From a virus: a stretch of DNA of 60,347 bases. A model generated the notes under the pieces. That model saw only the letters and a program-made list of their open reading frames with translations. It searched no databases and was not told the DNA's origin. This document shows, piece after piece, positions 39,545 through 47,279 of this stretch. The translations under genes and the position numbers were made by a program. The stretch's first letter is position 1, and the number at the start of each line of letters is the position of its first letter. The stretch lies in the IMG/VR virus record IMGVR_UViG_3300015242_000026, positions 1-60,347 of that record. The stretch is one strand, 5' to 3'.

Positions 39545-40419
39545 AGCGCCTGCTTTCGCTTGGCGCGGGTGTCCAATCGACCGTTCTTGCCTTGATGACC
39601 GCCGACGGCACGCTACCCATGATCGACGGCGCGATCTTCGCTGACACCGGCTGGGAACCGGCGCGGGTGTACGAGCATCTGTTCAAACTCCGCGACGTGC
39701 TGACGGCGGCCGGGGTTCCCCTGTACATCGTCGCGAACGGCGACCTGCGCCGGGACGCGATCAGCCCCGAGTACCGATACGCGAGCATCCCGTACTTCGT
39801 GCGCAACCCGGACGGCACGGAGGGAATGGGCCGACGGCAATGCACCTCGGAGTACAAACTGGCCCCAATTCGTAGGAAGGTCCGCGAACTACTCGGAGCC
39901 TCGGCACCGGACTTTAAACGCGTCCCGGCCGGCCACCGCGCCGAACAGTGGATCGGGTTCTCGACCGACGAGATCATCCGCGTCAGCGACAGCGACGTCC
40001 GCTACATCATCAACCGTCATCCGCTCCTTGAGCTGGGCATGTCCCGTACGGACTGCAAACGGTGGCTCGCCGCCCGGGGCTGGGGCAGCGTCGCAAAGAG
40101 CGCATGCATTGGTTGCCCGTACCACGGCAACGCGCAGTGGCGGGACATGCGCGACAACCGCCCGGAGGAGTTCGCCGACGCGGTCGCGTTCGATACGTCC
40201 ATCCGCAAGGGCGGCGCGCGCGGTCTGCCGCTCGATGGTGAGGCATTCCTCCACCGTTCCCGGCTTCCGCTGTCCATCGCCCCGATCGACAGGGTGACAC
40301 GCACGGAGTGGCGCGAGCGTCAGGGCGACCTGTTTGACCTGGACGAGGACGGCGACCCGGATGGCTGTTCGCCGTACGGCTGCCGCTCCGGCGTGCCCGT
40401 ACAGGCGGTGTCGTCATGA
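39541..40419 (+). CDS. PAPS reductase-like / PP-loop enzyme
   Basis: 292 aa from GTG 39541 (GTGA overlap). PP-loop SLGAGVQST at 6-14, then FADTGWEPARVYEHL; the late SACIGCPYHGNAQWRDM segment has a CxxC pair. This is the phage branch of the PAPS-reductase fold (adenylate-activating, sulfur-handling), widespread in actinophages. It may act in nucleotide or tRNA thiolation or DNA modification. The true substrate is not known; a DndC role is not supported because no other dnd gene is present. Confidence 0.85.
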   Translation: MKRLLSLGAGVQSTVLALMTADGTLPMIDGAIFADTGWEPARVYEHLFKLRDVLTAAGVPLYIVANGDLRRDAISPEYRYASIPYFVRNPDGTEGMGRRQCTSEYKLAPIRRKVRELLGASAPDFKRVPAGHRAEQWIGFSTDEIIRVSDSDVRYIINRHPLLELGMSRTDCKRWLAARGWGSVAKSACIGCPYHGNAQWRDMRDNRPEEFADAVAFDTSIRKGGARGLPLDGEAFLHRSRLPLSIAPIDRVTRTEWRERQGDLFDLDEDGDPDGCSPYGCRSGVPVQAVSS

Positions 40420-40934
40420 CGTTGAAACGTTCCTGGATGCCGCGGGCGAAGACACCGCTTCGGCGGTACACGGAGCTCCGCCGGTCTGCCGCAGCCACGG
40501 CAGCCGGTGTCGAGGGGTCCGCGGGTGGGGGTGCGACGGTGGGCAGGCCGCCCCGCCCGCGGACCGTCGCCGGGCATCGGCTTCCGGTCGCCGTGACGAA
40601 GGTCGTGTTCGACCGGTCGGGCGGGTGGTGCGAGATCGGACTGCCGGGTTGCGGGGTCCATGCGGTGCAGTCGCATCACCGGATTACGCAGAAGTCCGGC
40701 GGCCGGCACGGCGCCGCAGCGGCCCGGAGTGACCGCTGCTCGAACTTGCTCCATTCGTGCGTGTCGTGCCACGAGACGGTGACCCGTTCCCCGGCCTACT
40801 CGCGGCGGTTTGAGCACGGCTGGTCGCTGCTGGAGCACGAGGAACCGTCACAGATCCCGGTCCTGTACCGCGACCAGCTCGTGTACCTCGACGACGTCGG
40901 CGGCGTCATCGCCTACGAGACGGCTGGTGCGTGA
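40416..40934 (+). CDS. HNH endonuclease family protein
   Basis: 172 aa. Basic N-terminus, then the HNH core: GGWCEIGLPGCGVHAVQ, SHHRITQKSGGRHG (metal-binding His pair), CSNLLHSCVSCHETV. The arrangement with two Cys pairs is that of phage-encoded HNH proteins replacing a RusA-like or homing nuclease. Coupled to the PP-loop gene by ATGA. Confidence 0.85.
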   Translation: MTLKRSWMPRAKTPLRRYTELRRSAAATAAGVEGSAGGGATVGRPPRPRTVAGHRLPVAVTKVVFDRSGGWCEIGLPGCGVHAVQSHHRITQKSGGRHGAAAARSDRCSNLLHSCVSCHETVTRSPAYSRRFEHGWSLLEHEEPSQIPVLYRDQLVYLDDVGGVIAYETAGA

Positions 40935-41143
40935 TGGCTACGAGCAGGGATTTGCAGAAGCTCGGAACGCCGTCGGGCGGCTTCGTTGTCGGCGATGGTG
41001 TCCCGCCGCGTGACCCGGCAGTGGCGGGTTTCGTGGGCAAACGCCGGGCTGTCCTCGGTGCCGTCCCTCACCCGGACGGGACCAGAGCTGAGCGGCGGGC
41101 GTGGGCGAAGGCGCAGCGCCGGAGCGGGAAAGCCGGTACCTGA
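40934..41143 (+). CDS. 69-aa basic early protein
   Basis: ATG 40934 directly after the HNH stop (GTG 40931 also possible). Basic, Gly/Pro-rich and likely partly disordered (GGFVVGDGVPPRDPAVAG; ends AKAQRRSGKAGT). No recognised family. Confidence 0.5.
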   Translation: MATSRDLQKLGTPSGGFVVGDGVPPRDPAVAGFVGKRRAVLGAVPHPDGTRAERRAWAKAQRRSGKAGT

Positions 41144-41149
41144 AACGGG

Positions 41150-41184
41150 GCGAGTCCCTGGCGGGTGCAACGCCGGGGACTCGC
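41150..41184 (+). terminator. Strong hairpin, possible terminator or RNA structure
   Basis: 9-bp perfect outer stem GCGAGTCCC / GGGACTCGC with an inner GGCG/CGCC stem and a GGTGCAA loop. No T-run follows, so rho-independent stop is uncertain. It stands in the only gap (80 bases) of the first early operon, 39 bases before the next start. Confidence 0.55.
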
Positions 41185-41222
41185 GAGCCAAAGACCTAGC
41201 TAATCGGGAGAGAAGACGGCAT

Positions 41223-41597
41223 ATGGCTATACGAATGGTACAGGAGTCGGACATCGAGGTGGAACGTGACCACGGACGCCGTGCGGCGCTGGTCGCCGGC
41301 CTGCGGGAGTTGGCTGACTTCTTCGCGGCTCACCCGGACTTCCCGATGCCCTACTGTCCGGATTTCACGCATTGCGTCTTGACCGACGACGACCAGGCGG
41401 GCATGGCGGAATTGACCGTGATCGCCGCAGGTCTTGGTCTGCCGGTCGACACCACGTCAAATCGCAATCCGGGCGTTGACCGGCAGTTCGGAGGCGTCGC
41501 ATATCGGGCGTTCTACGTGTCGAAGGAGTCGTCCCGCCGGCACCAGGCCGCTGCCACCTATGGCGGTTGCGTCGAGCCGGACGAGGTGGCGTCGTGA
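41223..41597 (+). CDS. 124-aa early protein
   Basis: ATG 41223 behind CGGGAGAGAAG; frame is open upstream but this RBS decides the start. Helical first half (RRAALVAGLRELADFFAAHP), then VLTDDDQAGMAELTVIAAG and a beta part (GVAYRAFYVSKESSRRHQAA). Proteins of this pattern occur in many actinophage early regions; function unknown. Confidence 0.65.
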   Translation: MAIRMVQESDIEVERDHGRRAALVAGLRELADFFAAHPDFPMPYCPDFTHCVLTDDDQAGMAELTVIAAGLGLPVDTTSNRNPGVDRQFGGVAYRAFYVSKESSRRHQAAATYGGCVEPDEVAS

Positions 41598-41971
41598 CGT
41601 TCTGGGACACGCGGTCGACGGCGGTGTCTGACGACGGTCCGCCACCTGTGGGGTCGGCGGAGGTGGCTGAGCTGACCGGCCGACTCTTGCGGGAGCGGGA
41701 CGCGGCGTTAGAAGAGTTGGCGGCCGAGCGGCTGCGTTCGCAGTCGTTCATCGAAGAGCTGGACATCTCCCGGCAGGCCCCGCCTCCGGTGGCTCGGCTG
41801 GTGGCCGTACAGCGGCGGGAAGCCGGCCGGCACGCCGCTAACTGCGTCCGGCTCTCGGACCAGCTGGCAGATCTCCGCAGGGAGAACGAGCGGCTGGCCG
41901 TGGAGCTGGATGCGCTCGTACGTACGTACGCCCGCGCGCTCGGTTACGCCGACCCGGATGGTGTGTCGTGA
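41594..41971 (+). CDS. 125-aa coiled-coil protein
   Basis: GTG 41594 (GTGA overlap). After a short polar start, residues 22-110 are coiled coil (VAELTGRLLRERDAALEELA, SDQLADLRRENERLAVEL). It probably dimerises; no enzymatic motif. Confidence 0.65.
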   Translation: MTFWDTRSTAVSDDGPPPVGSAEVAELTGRLLRERDAALEELAAERLRSQSFIEELDISRQAPPPVARLVAVQRREAGRHAANCVRLSDQLADLRRENERLAVELDALVRTYARALGYADPDGVS

Positions 41972-42150
41972 CCGGCCCGGCGTGGGACGACCTGATGCGA
42001 CATGCCCAGGTCATCGCGGAGGAAAGGTCGCATGCCACCTGCCCGAAGCGGGCTTTTGTTCAGGGGAAACGTGATCCCAGCGGCATGTACAGCTGGGGCG
42101 TGTACTTGTTCCCCCGCCCGATCATCTCGCGGAGGGTGTGGCCGTCATGA
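41968..42150 (+). CDS. 60-aa early protein
   Basis: GTG 41968 (GTGA overlap). A short helix (WDDLMRHAQVIAEERSHAT) followed by a beta part (PSGMYSWGVYLFPRPIISR). The beginning resembles the ubiquitous short actinophage proteins that pair a helix with one beta hairpin. Function unknown. Confidence 0.6.
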   Translation: MTGPAWDDLMRHAQVIAEERSHATCPKRAFVQGKRDPSGMYSWGVYLFPRPIISRRVWPS

Positions 42151-42410
42151 ACCGCTGGCTGCTGTTCCTGATCGTCGGCGGTCCGTTATGGCTGCTTTGC
42201 GCGTGGCACCTTTCCCGGGACCTCATGGAGTTCGTTGCGCGCCGCGTCCGGCTCCTCCACGAGAACAAGGCGAATGGGGGCCAGATTGACGCTGAAATCG
42301 AGCGGGCCCGGAAGTCGATCGAGCTGAACGACTTCGCTCTGTGGGAGTTGGAAACGTCGTCTGCGCGTTCGCGGCGCTGGACTCGGTTGCTTCGGCGGGT
42401 GGACCGGTGA
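42147..42410 (+). CDS. 87-aa membrane protein with charged helix
   Basis: ATG 42147 (ATGA overlap). One span at the N-terminus (RWLLFLIVGGPLWLLCAWHL), then a charged amphipathic helix (ENKANGGQIDAEIERARKS). Early-region membrane protein, possibly for envelope change during lytic growth. Confidence 0.6.
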   Translation: MNRWLLFLIVGGPLWLLCAWHLSRDLMEFVARRVRLLHENKANGGQIDAEIERARKSIELNDFALWELETSSARSRRWTRLLRRVDR

Positions 42411-42754
42411 ACGCGGTGGCGGTGGCGATCGGGCTCTGTGCGCTGTGGGCCACGGTGTGGGCCGCGACGGTATCGATCGCCATCCGGAATGTCCGCCGTC
42501 GTGGCGATGACGTGCTCGCGGCGGTGGAGCAGCTGTCCGGGTGGCTCGCGGAGTCGCGGCCGGTCGCCCCGATACATCTACCGGCGGGCGCGTGGGACCT
42601 CCCACTGGATCCGTCCCTACCGGACATCCCTCAGGCCCCACCGGCGGGCCGGCTGGTCCATCCCGAACCGCTCGTTGATCCGGCGCTGGCCGATCCGGCC
42701 GGCCCTAAGCCGTGGGCCTATCCGAGCCGTCATCAGCATGGAGGTGTCTTGTGA
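42407..42754 (+). CDS. 115-aa membrane protein
   Basis: GTG 42407 (GTGA overlap). One N-terminal span (AVAIGLCALWATVWAATVS), a short helix (VLAAVEQLSGWLAES) and a Pro-rich tail (LPLDPSLPDIPQAPPAGR). Not recognised. Confidence 0.6.
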   Translation: MNAVAVAIGLCALWATVWAATVSIAIRNVRRRGDDVLAAVEQLSGWLAESRPVAPIHLPAGAWDLPLDPSLPDIPQAPPAGRLVHPEPLVDPALADPAGPKPWAYPSRHQHGGVL

Positions 42755-43167
42755 GTGCGGTTGGTGCTGTGTGGGCGGCGTTGCACGCCGGGCATCAGGT
42801 GGGTGACCACCTGGCGCAGACGGATCATCAGGCAGCGGGCAAAGCGGCCGCCAAGAACTGGGCGGGCCCGATGGGCGGGCATGTTGCCGGGTACACGGCG
42901 TGCCAGGTGGCGGCGTTGGCCGGGCTGCGGCTGGCTGGGGTACGGCTACGCCCTGGTCCTGTCGCTGCCGCTCTGGTGTTGTCTGCGGGTACGCACGCGT
43001 TCATCGACCGCAGGTGGCCGGTCCGTTGGGTTCTCCAACACACCGGCTCTCCGCAGTTCGCGGATTTGGCCGGGCACGGTTTGAACGGCCCGTATCTGGC
43101 TGACCAGGCTCTGCACACCGGAGTCCTGTATGTGGCGGCTCTGATCGCATCGAGGGGTGCCCGGTGA
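42751..43167 (+). CDS. DUF3307-like membrane protein
   Basis: 138 aa from GTG 42751. Starts SAVGAVWAALHAGHQVGDHL, QTDHQAAGKAAAKN, the recognisable opening of the DUF3307-like proteins found in Streptomyces phages and elements; spans about 40-85 (HVAGYTACQVAALAGLRLA, AAALVLSAGTHAFID), and an end with QALHTGVLYVAALIAS. Conserved His residues suggest a membrane enzyme or metal site. Function unknown. Confidence 0.78.
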   Translation: MSAVGAVWAALHAGHQVGDHLAQTDHQAAGKAAAKNWAGPMGGHVAGYTACQVAALAGLRLAGVRLRPGPVAAALVLSAGTHAFIDRRWPVRWVLQHTGSPQFADLAGHGLNGPYLADQALHTGVLYVAALIASRGAR

Positions 43168-43580
43168 CCGCCGTACTAGCTGTGACTCACCGTCTGGTGG
43201 TGGTTGCCCCAGACCAGGGCTGGTTGACGTTGACGGAGCCACGGTCCGGGCGTGCCGAGTTGGGCAACCAGTGGATAGATGCAACGGCTTCTGCCGCCCG
43301 GGCCGCTGGCCTGCCGGCGTTGGGCCGGGTCCGAATCCGGATTGAGGCACGCCCCGACAAGGTCGCTTTCGACGGTCCGGGGATCCGGCGCGCGGAGGAC
43401 GTCCGGCCGACAGTGCACCGGGTAGGTGAGGGCCTGGAGGAGGCGGGGGTGCTCGCGGAGTGGAACCCTGCCGCCGTTCGTCAGGTCCTCGGCGAGGAGC
43501 TGATCCTCGGTACACCTACGGGCCCGGCCGGCGGTCGGGGCTACCTGATCATCACTTTCACGGAGGTGGATCGTGGCTGA
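43164..43580 (+). CDS. RusA-like Holliday junction nuclease candidate
   Basis: 138 aa. Central RVRIRIEARPDKVAFDGPGI, then IRRAEDVRPTVHRVGEGLEE and AGVLAEWNPAAVRQV resemble the RusA pattern in which a strand with basic residues is followed by an Asp-rich loop and a helix, but the key aspartates are weaker than in typical members. Early genes of this sort commonly resolve replication intermediates. Treat as tentative. Confidence 0.5.
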   Translation: MTAVLAVTHRLVVVAPDQGWLTLTEPRSGRAELGNQWIDATASAARAAGLPALGRVRIRIEARPDKVAFDGPGIRRAEDVRPTVHRVGEGLEEAGVLAEWNPAAVRQVLGEELILGTPTGPAGGRGYLIITFTEVDRG

Positions 43581-43788
43581 TCATCAGTGTCCCGGTGGCT
43601 GCGGCCTGCCGATCGGCCGGCGGTGGTTGGCGTGTCGGGATGACTGGGTCCGGCTACCGGGGCCGCTGCAAGCCGCCCTGAATCATGCGTATCCGTCGCG
43701 GTTGCGGGATCCGCGGGCGCACCGTGCGGCCCTGGCTGCGTGTCTGTCGTGGTACCGAGCCAACCCTCGGGTGGTGGCCGGTGGCTGA
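43573..43788 (+). CDS. 71-aa zinc-ribbon protein
   Basis: GTG 43573, overlapping the preceding gene by 8 bases. Opens ADHQCPGGCGLPIGRRWLAC (Cys at 6, 10 and 21), then a helical part (PLQAALNHAYPSRLRDPRA). The CPxGCGxxIGRRxLxC pattern marks a small family present in many actinophage early regions; probable nucleic-acid-binding zinc protein. Confidence 0.7.
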   Translation: MADHQCPGGCGLPIGRRWLACRDDWVRLPGPLQAALNHAYPSRLRDPRAHRAALAACLSWYRANPRVVAGG

Positions 43789-44011
43789 CGACGATGGGAT
43801 GCCGGAGGTGCCGCCGCGGGGGCGGTTCCGGATCAACTACGCCATCGAGCGTCAGGACGCCGGCGGCGACTTCATCGAGATTGGCTTCGGCGCGTCCTCG
43901 ACTTCGAGCAGCGTCAACTCGGCGGTCTACGACGTGCAATCCCAGATCCAGAACCGGGAATGGGAGACCTCGGACGACATGCCCGACCCGTCGGAGGTGG
44001 ACCATGGCTGA
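43781..44011 (+). CDS. 76-aa early protein
   Basis: GTG 43781. It reads ADDDGMPEVPPRGRFRINYA, then DFIEIGFGASSTSSSVNSAV: an acidic start and a beta-rich core. The beginning shares ADDD-x-MP with the next gene (MADDDRMPQV), a small repeat of start regions. Unknown function. Confidence 0.6.
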   Translation: MADDDGMPEVPPRGRFRINYAIERQDAGGDFIEIGFGASSTSSSVNSAVYDVQSQIQNREWETSDDMPDPSEVDHG

Positions 44012-44270
44012 CGACGATCGGATGCCGCAGGTTGTGAGCACCGCGCAAGAGCATCTGGCCTGGTGTGTGGAACGAGCCATGGTCTACGCGGAGATGGGCG
44101 ATATGTCCCAGGCGTGGGCGTCCTTCGGGTCGGACTGCCGCAAACACGAGGGCACCGCTCACATTCCATTCCATCTGCTGTACGGCATGGAGATGGTCCG
44201 CCAGATCCAGTCCGGTGCGGGCGCTGAGGCGTTCAAGGACTTCGTCAGCGGCTGGAGTGTGACCGGATGA
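44004..44270 (+). CDS. 88-aa helical early protein
   Basis: ATG 44004 behind GGAGGTGGACC. Starts MADDDRMPQVVSTAQEHLAW and is helical throughout (YAEMGDMSQAWASFGSDCRK, FKDFVSGWSV). The helix pattern is like the short proteins before Gp37/Gp68-type genes in other actinophages. Function unknown. Confidence 0.6.
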   Translation: MADDDRMPQVVSTAQEHLAWCVERAMVYAEMGDMSQAWASFGSDCRKHEGTAHIPFHLLYGMEMVRQIQSGAGAEAFKDFVSGWSVTG

Positions 44271-45292
44271 GCACAAATAGCAGCATCGAGTGGACCGAGA
44301 CCACCTGGAATCCGCTCCTCGGCTGCTCCCGCGTGTCGCCGGGATGTGACCACTGCTACGCGATCAACACCGCCACCCTGCGCGCGGGCAACCCGCACCC
44401 GAAGGTTTCGGGCGCGTTCGCCGGGCTCACCGAACGTCGCGACGGCCGGCTCGACTGGACCGGTGCCGTCAACCTTCTCCCCGAACGGCTCGTCCAGCCG
44501 CTGAAATGGCGGAAACCTCGCCGGATCTTCGTGAACAGCCTGTCGGATTTGTTCCACGAGAGCGTCCCGGACGAGTACATCGCCCGGGTGTTCGCGGTCA
44601 TGGCCGCTACTCCGCAGCACACCTACCAGATCTTGACCAAGCGGCATGGCCGGATGCGCAACCTGCTTCGGGACGAGTGCCGGTGCGGTGGCGGCCACGC
44701 GCCCGGGGTGCACTTCCGGTCGTCGATGGTATGGGCGGCAACGCCGCACAGCGACTCGTACGTCCCGGGCCTGCCGCAGATCTCGAAGCTGCTGTTCGGC
44801 GGCTCTGGATGGCCGCTGCCGAACGTTTGGTTGGGCGTGAGCGTCGAGGACCAGAAGTGGGCCGACATTCGGGTACCGGTCCTGCTCGACACCCCCGCCG
44901 CTGTCCGCTGGCTGTCGTGCGAACCGCTACTCGGCCCCCTGGATCTCGCCGGCTGGGCCTACGACCAGGCGTCCCAATCCATCGATTGGGTTGTAGCCGG
45001 CGGTGAGTCCGGGCCCGGTGCGAGGCCGATGCTGCCCGACTGGGCCAGGTCACTCCGCGACCAGTGCGTTCAGGGCGGGGTGCCGTTCCTGTTCAAACAA
45101 TGGGGCAACTGGGCACCGAACGGCTCCCGCGGCATCGGCAACATCAACCCCCGTGAACGGCTCGTCGGGCAACCGGTCGGCGACATGGGTCACCTCGAGG
45201 TCATCGAACGGCTCGGCAAGAAAGCCGCCGGACGCCTGCTGGACGGCCGGACCTGGGACGAATACCCCAACCGGGAGGCCGACCGTGGATGA
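44267..45292 (+). CDS. Gp37/Gp68-like (DUF5131) radical-SAM-type protein
   Basis: 341 aa. N-terminal SSIEWTETTWNPLLGC and SRVSPGCDHCYA with Cys20, Cys27 and Cys30, the CxxxxxxCxxC cluster of the phage Gp37/Gp68 family, then RRIFVNSLSDLFHESVPDEY and QILTKRHGRM. A late ARPMLPDWARSLRDQCVQG is also typical. The cluster suggests an Fe-S/SAM chemistry; the substrate is not known. ATG overlaps the preceding stop. Confidence 0.9.
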   Translation: MSTNSSIEWTETTWNPLLGCSRVSPGCDHCYAINTATLRAGNPHPKVSGAFAGLTERRDGRLDWTGAVNLLPERLVQPLKWRKPRRIFVNSLSDLFHESVPDEYIARVFAVMAATPQHTYQILTKRHGRMRNLLRDECRCGGGHAPGVHFRSSMVWAATPHSDSYVPGLPQISKLLFGGSGWPLPNVWLGVSVEDQKWADIRVPVLLDTPAAVRWLSCEPLLGPLDLAGWAYDQASQSIDWVVAGGESGPGARPMLPDWARSLRDQCVQGGVPFLFKQWGNWAPNGSRGIGNINPRERLVGQPVGDMGHLEVIERLGKKAAGRLLDGRTWDEYPNREADRG

Positions 45293-45551
45293 CCTTGCCT
45301 GGTTGGACCGGTCCGTCGCCGCGTGTACCGGCCATGATCCGGAGGATTTCTTTCCCTCTGAACGGTCCGAGGTTGATTCGTCGCAGCGGACAGAGAGAGC
45401 GAAGGCAATTTGCCGTCCCTGCCCGCTCCGCCGGCCGTGCCTCGGGCACGCCATGTCCCATCTCGAACTGCTGGGTGTGTGGGGTGCCACGACGACCAAG
45501 GAACGCAGGGACGAGCGCAAGAAGGCGACGAAGAAGTGGTGGCAGCGCTGA
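45285..45551 (+). CDS. WhiB-family Fe-S transcription factor
   Basis: 88 aa from GTG 45285. The four Cys of the WhiB iron-sulfur cluster are Cys14, Cys43, Cys46 and Cys52 (ACTGHDPEDFFP; AICRPCPLRRPC), followed by GVWGATTTKERR (64-75), the G[VI]WGG turn with one change, and a Lys/Arg tail. Such proteins bind the principal sigma factor; phage copies can alter host transcription or development. It points strongly to an actinobacterial host. Confidence 0.93.
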   Translation: MDDLAWLDRSVAACTGHDPEDFFPSERSEVDSSQRTERAKAICRPCPLRRPCLGHAMSHLELLGVWGATTTKERRDERKKATKKWWQR

Positions 45552-45718
45552 TGGATCACAAACATTTGGCTGCGGGGCGGGAGACAACCCGAATCCGCCC
45601 GGCGGCGGGCCGCCGCCTGATCCGGGTCCGCCGCCGGCCTGCGAGGGCCAGGTGGACATGTTCGAGGTGTTCGCTGACCCAGCTGGTCGAGCACATCGAG
45701 AGCGCGGTGACGGCGTGA
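45551..45718 (+). CDS. 55-aa basic protein, frame uncertain
   Basis: ATG 45551 overlaps the WhiB stop by one base. This frame is Arg-rich for 30 residues and then reads SLTQLVEHIESAVTA, which looks genuine. Frame 1 over the same DNA reads GCGAGDNPNPPGGG...CEGQVDMFEVFA, also gene-like. The best fit may be frame 1 first and this frame last, i.e. a -/+1 shift near 45670. Confidence 0.4.
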   Translation: MDHKHLAAGRETTRIRPAAGRRLIRVRRRPARARWTCSRCSLTQLVEHIESAVTA

Positions 45719-45954
45719 AGCGCACGGGCGCCACCGTGCGCCGGCCGGTCCCGCACGTCTTCGTGCTGGACGAGGACATCCCACCGGACTGGAAGGGCAA
45801 GCGTTTCTGCCGGGCGGTGGCGCCAGACCAGCGGCCCGATGGAGGCCTCCGTCGCTGCGCTCTACCGGAGGGCGACTCTGTGCATGTCGCTGAGGCGGAG
45901 TTGGTGTCTGTGGTGGACGTGAAGGGCCGGATCCTCGGGGAGGGCGGCCGGTGA
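45715..45954 (+). CDS. 79-aa early protein
   Basis: GTG 45715 (GTGA overlap). Beta-rich with PHVFVLDEDIPPDWKGKRF and LPEGDSVHVAEAELVSVV; one Cys pair (FCRAVAP, RRCAL). Unknown function. Confidence 0.6.
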   Translation: MKRTGATVRRPVPHVFVLDEDIPPDWKGKRFCRAVAPDQRPDGGLRRCALPEGDSVHVAEAELVSVVDVKGRILGEGGR

Positions 45955-46373
45955 TGGAGACGTTGCGGATTAAGCCGTCACGCGGGTATGGCGCCCCGCA
46001 TGCCATGTTCGCTGGCGATGGCCTGGCATTGACCATCGCGCTGGGTCGCGTGCCGGCGCATTCGCCGTATCGAGCGGGTGACTGGGTCCAATGCCACGGC
46101 TATCCCGGATACCCGGCAGGTCCGCAGCAGTGGGGTTTCCGCGGTTTCGTCCTGGCCGGGATGGGTTCCACGATTCTGCGTGGCCTGACTGACGACGGCC
46201 GGGAATGGGCGGAGCACTGGGGTGCTCTCGTGCCGGACGGTACGCGGGAGCGGTCCCACGCCATCTGCGTGTGCTGCCCTCGCGTCCGGCGACGGTCGGC
46301 GCGTAAGGCGGAGCAACTCGACCTGCTCGGCCTCGCTGATCTTTTCTCGTTCGACTCGAAAGGCGAAAATTGA
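45954..46373 (+). CDS. 139-aa early protein
   Basis: ATG 45954 (GTG 45951 possible), directly after the previous stop. Central part has CHGYPGYPAGPQQWGFRGF and a Cys pair in ICVCCPRVRRRSA; ends in DLFSFDSKGEN. A beta-barrel-like ligand or nucleic-acid domain is possible; no recognised family. Confidence 0.6.
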   Translation: METLRIKPSRGYGAPHAMFAGDGLALTIALGRVPAHSPYRAGDWVQCHGYPGYPAGPQQWGFRGFVLAGMGSTILRGLTDDGREWAEHWGALVPDGTRERSHAICVCCPRVRRRSARKAEQLDLLGLADLFSFDSKGEN

Positions 46374-46876
46374 TGACCGAATTGTCCACAGTGGCGGCCG
46401 GCGACCTGGACGTGGTCCCCGATAACGACTGGCCCCACAACGATCTGACCCCGGCGGAGCTCGCCGCGATCGAAACGGACCCGCACGTGTCGTTCTGCCG
46501 GGAACCTCGAGGGTTATGCGTCCCGTGCATGGAGGCGTTCCGGGCAGTCCGGAGGATTCTGCTGGCGGCTCGCCCCCTGATCGATGAGGAGATCCTGGAG
46601 GCGGCGGCGCTCGCCCAGGCGGACGAGCACCGCCGGCTGGCCGTTCAAGGTCTGCTGCTGCCGCCGGGTGCGCAGCGCCGCGTCCAGGTGATGATCACCT
46701 GGGTATACGCGGACGGTACAACCGTCGAGTGGGGCCCGGCCACCCTAGAAGATGCCCGGGAGCTGGTGAAGGAACCTCCTGACGCTGCGATGTCGGGGGA
46801 GATCCGCACTCGGGACCACTGGGCAGGGCCGTGGAGTGTTGTGGAGCCCGTGGAGGTTCCCGATGCTCCGCGATGA
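46373..46876 (+). CDS. 167-aa early protein
   Basis: ATG 46373 (TTG 46370 also possible). Acidic start, then CREPRGLCVPCMEAFRAVR near residue 43 (three Cys), a helical middle (IDEEILEAAALAQADEHRR) and a beta C-terminal half (RRVQVMITWVYADGTTVEWG). Unknown function. Confidence 0.6.
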   Translation: MTELSTVAAGDLDVVPDNDWPHNDLTPAELAAIETDPHVSFCREPRGLCVPCMEAFRAVRRILLAARPLIDEEILEAAALAQADEHRRLAVQGLLLPPGAQRRVQVMITWVYADGTTVEWGPATLEDARELVKEPPDAAMSGEIRTRDHWAGPWSVVEPVEVPDAPR

Positions 46877-47279
46877 CGTCAACAGTGCGTTGGTACAACT
46901 CGGCAAGCGGGCCACCGAGGAGCAGGCGCGCCTCCGCGTGCTGGCGCGCTGTCTTGTGCTGGACGAGATCTGCGCCGAGCGGGCCGGGCAGGACGAGAAG
47001 TGGGGCCAGCAGGACCACCCCGACGGTACCGGCCCGGATCTCGTATGGATGGCCGCTGAATCCCGCGATGAGGCCCGGACCCAGTGTGACGACAGGTTCG
47101 CCCGCGGCGCCGGCACTTGGATGGACATCCTTGAGGAAGAAGTATCCGAGGCGTTCGCCGAGTCTGACCCGCCGTACCTGCGCGCCGAGCTGGTCCAGGT
47201 GGCCGCGGTGGCGGTGGCGTGGATTGAAGCGATCGATCGCCGGTTGGCCGCCGAGCCAGTGGAGGTTCCTGGTGGCTAG
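46863..47279 (+). CDS. MazG-like nucleotide pyrophosphohydrolase
   Basis: 138 aa from ATG 46863. Helical, with ERAGQDEKWGQQDHPDGTG, then TWMDILEEEVSEAFAE and an ELVQVAAVAVAWIEAIDRRL helix: the EExxE/ExxxD spacing of MazG-type NTP pyrophosphohydrolases that hydrolyse dNTPs. A nucleotide-pool role is likely; the family is frequent in actinophages. Confidence 0.75.
   Translation: MLRDDVNSALVQLGKRATEEQARLRVLARCLVLDEICAERAGQDEKWGQQDHPDGTGPDLVWMAAESRDEARTQCDDRFARGAGTWMDILEEEVSEAFAESDPPYLRAELVQVAAVAVAWIEAIDRRLAAEPVEVPGG

Noticed and set aside
39541-40419. DndC phosphorothioation protein
   Set aside because: Only the PP-loop fold is shared; no dndA, dndB, dndD or dndE-like genes are present.
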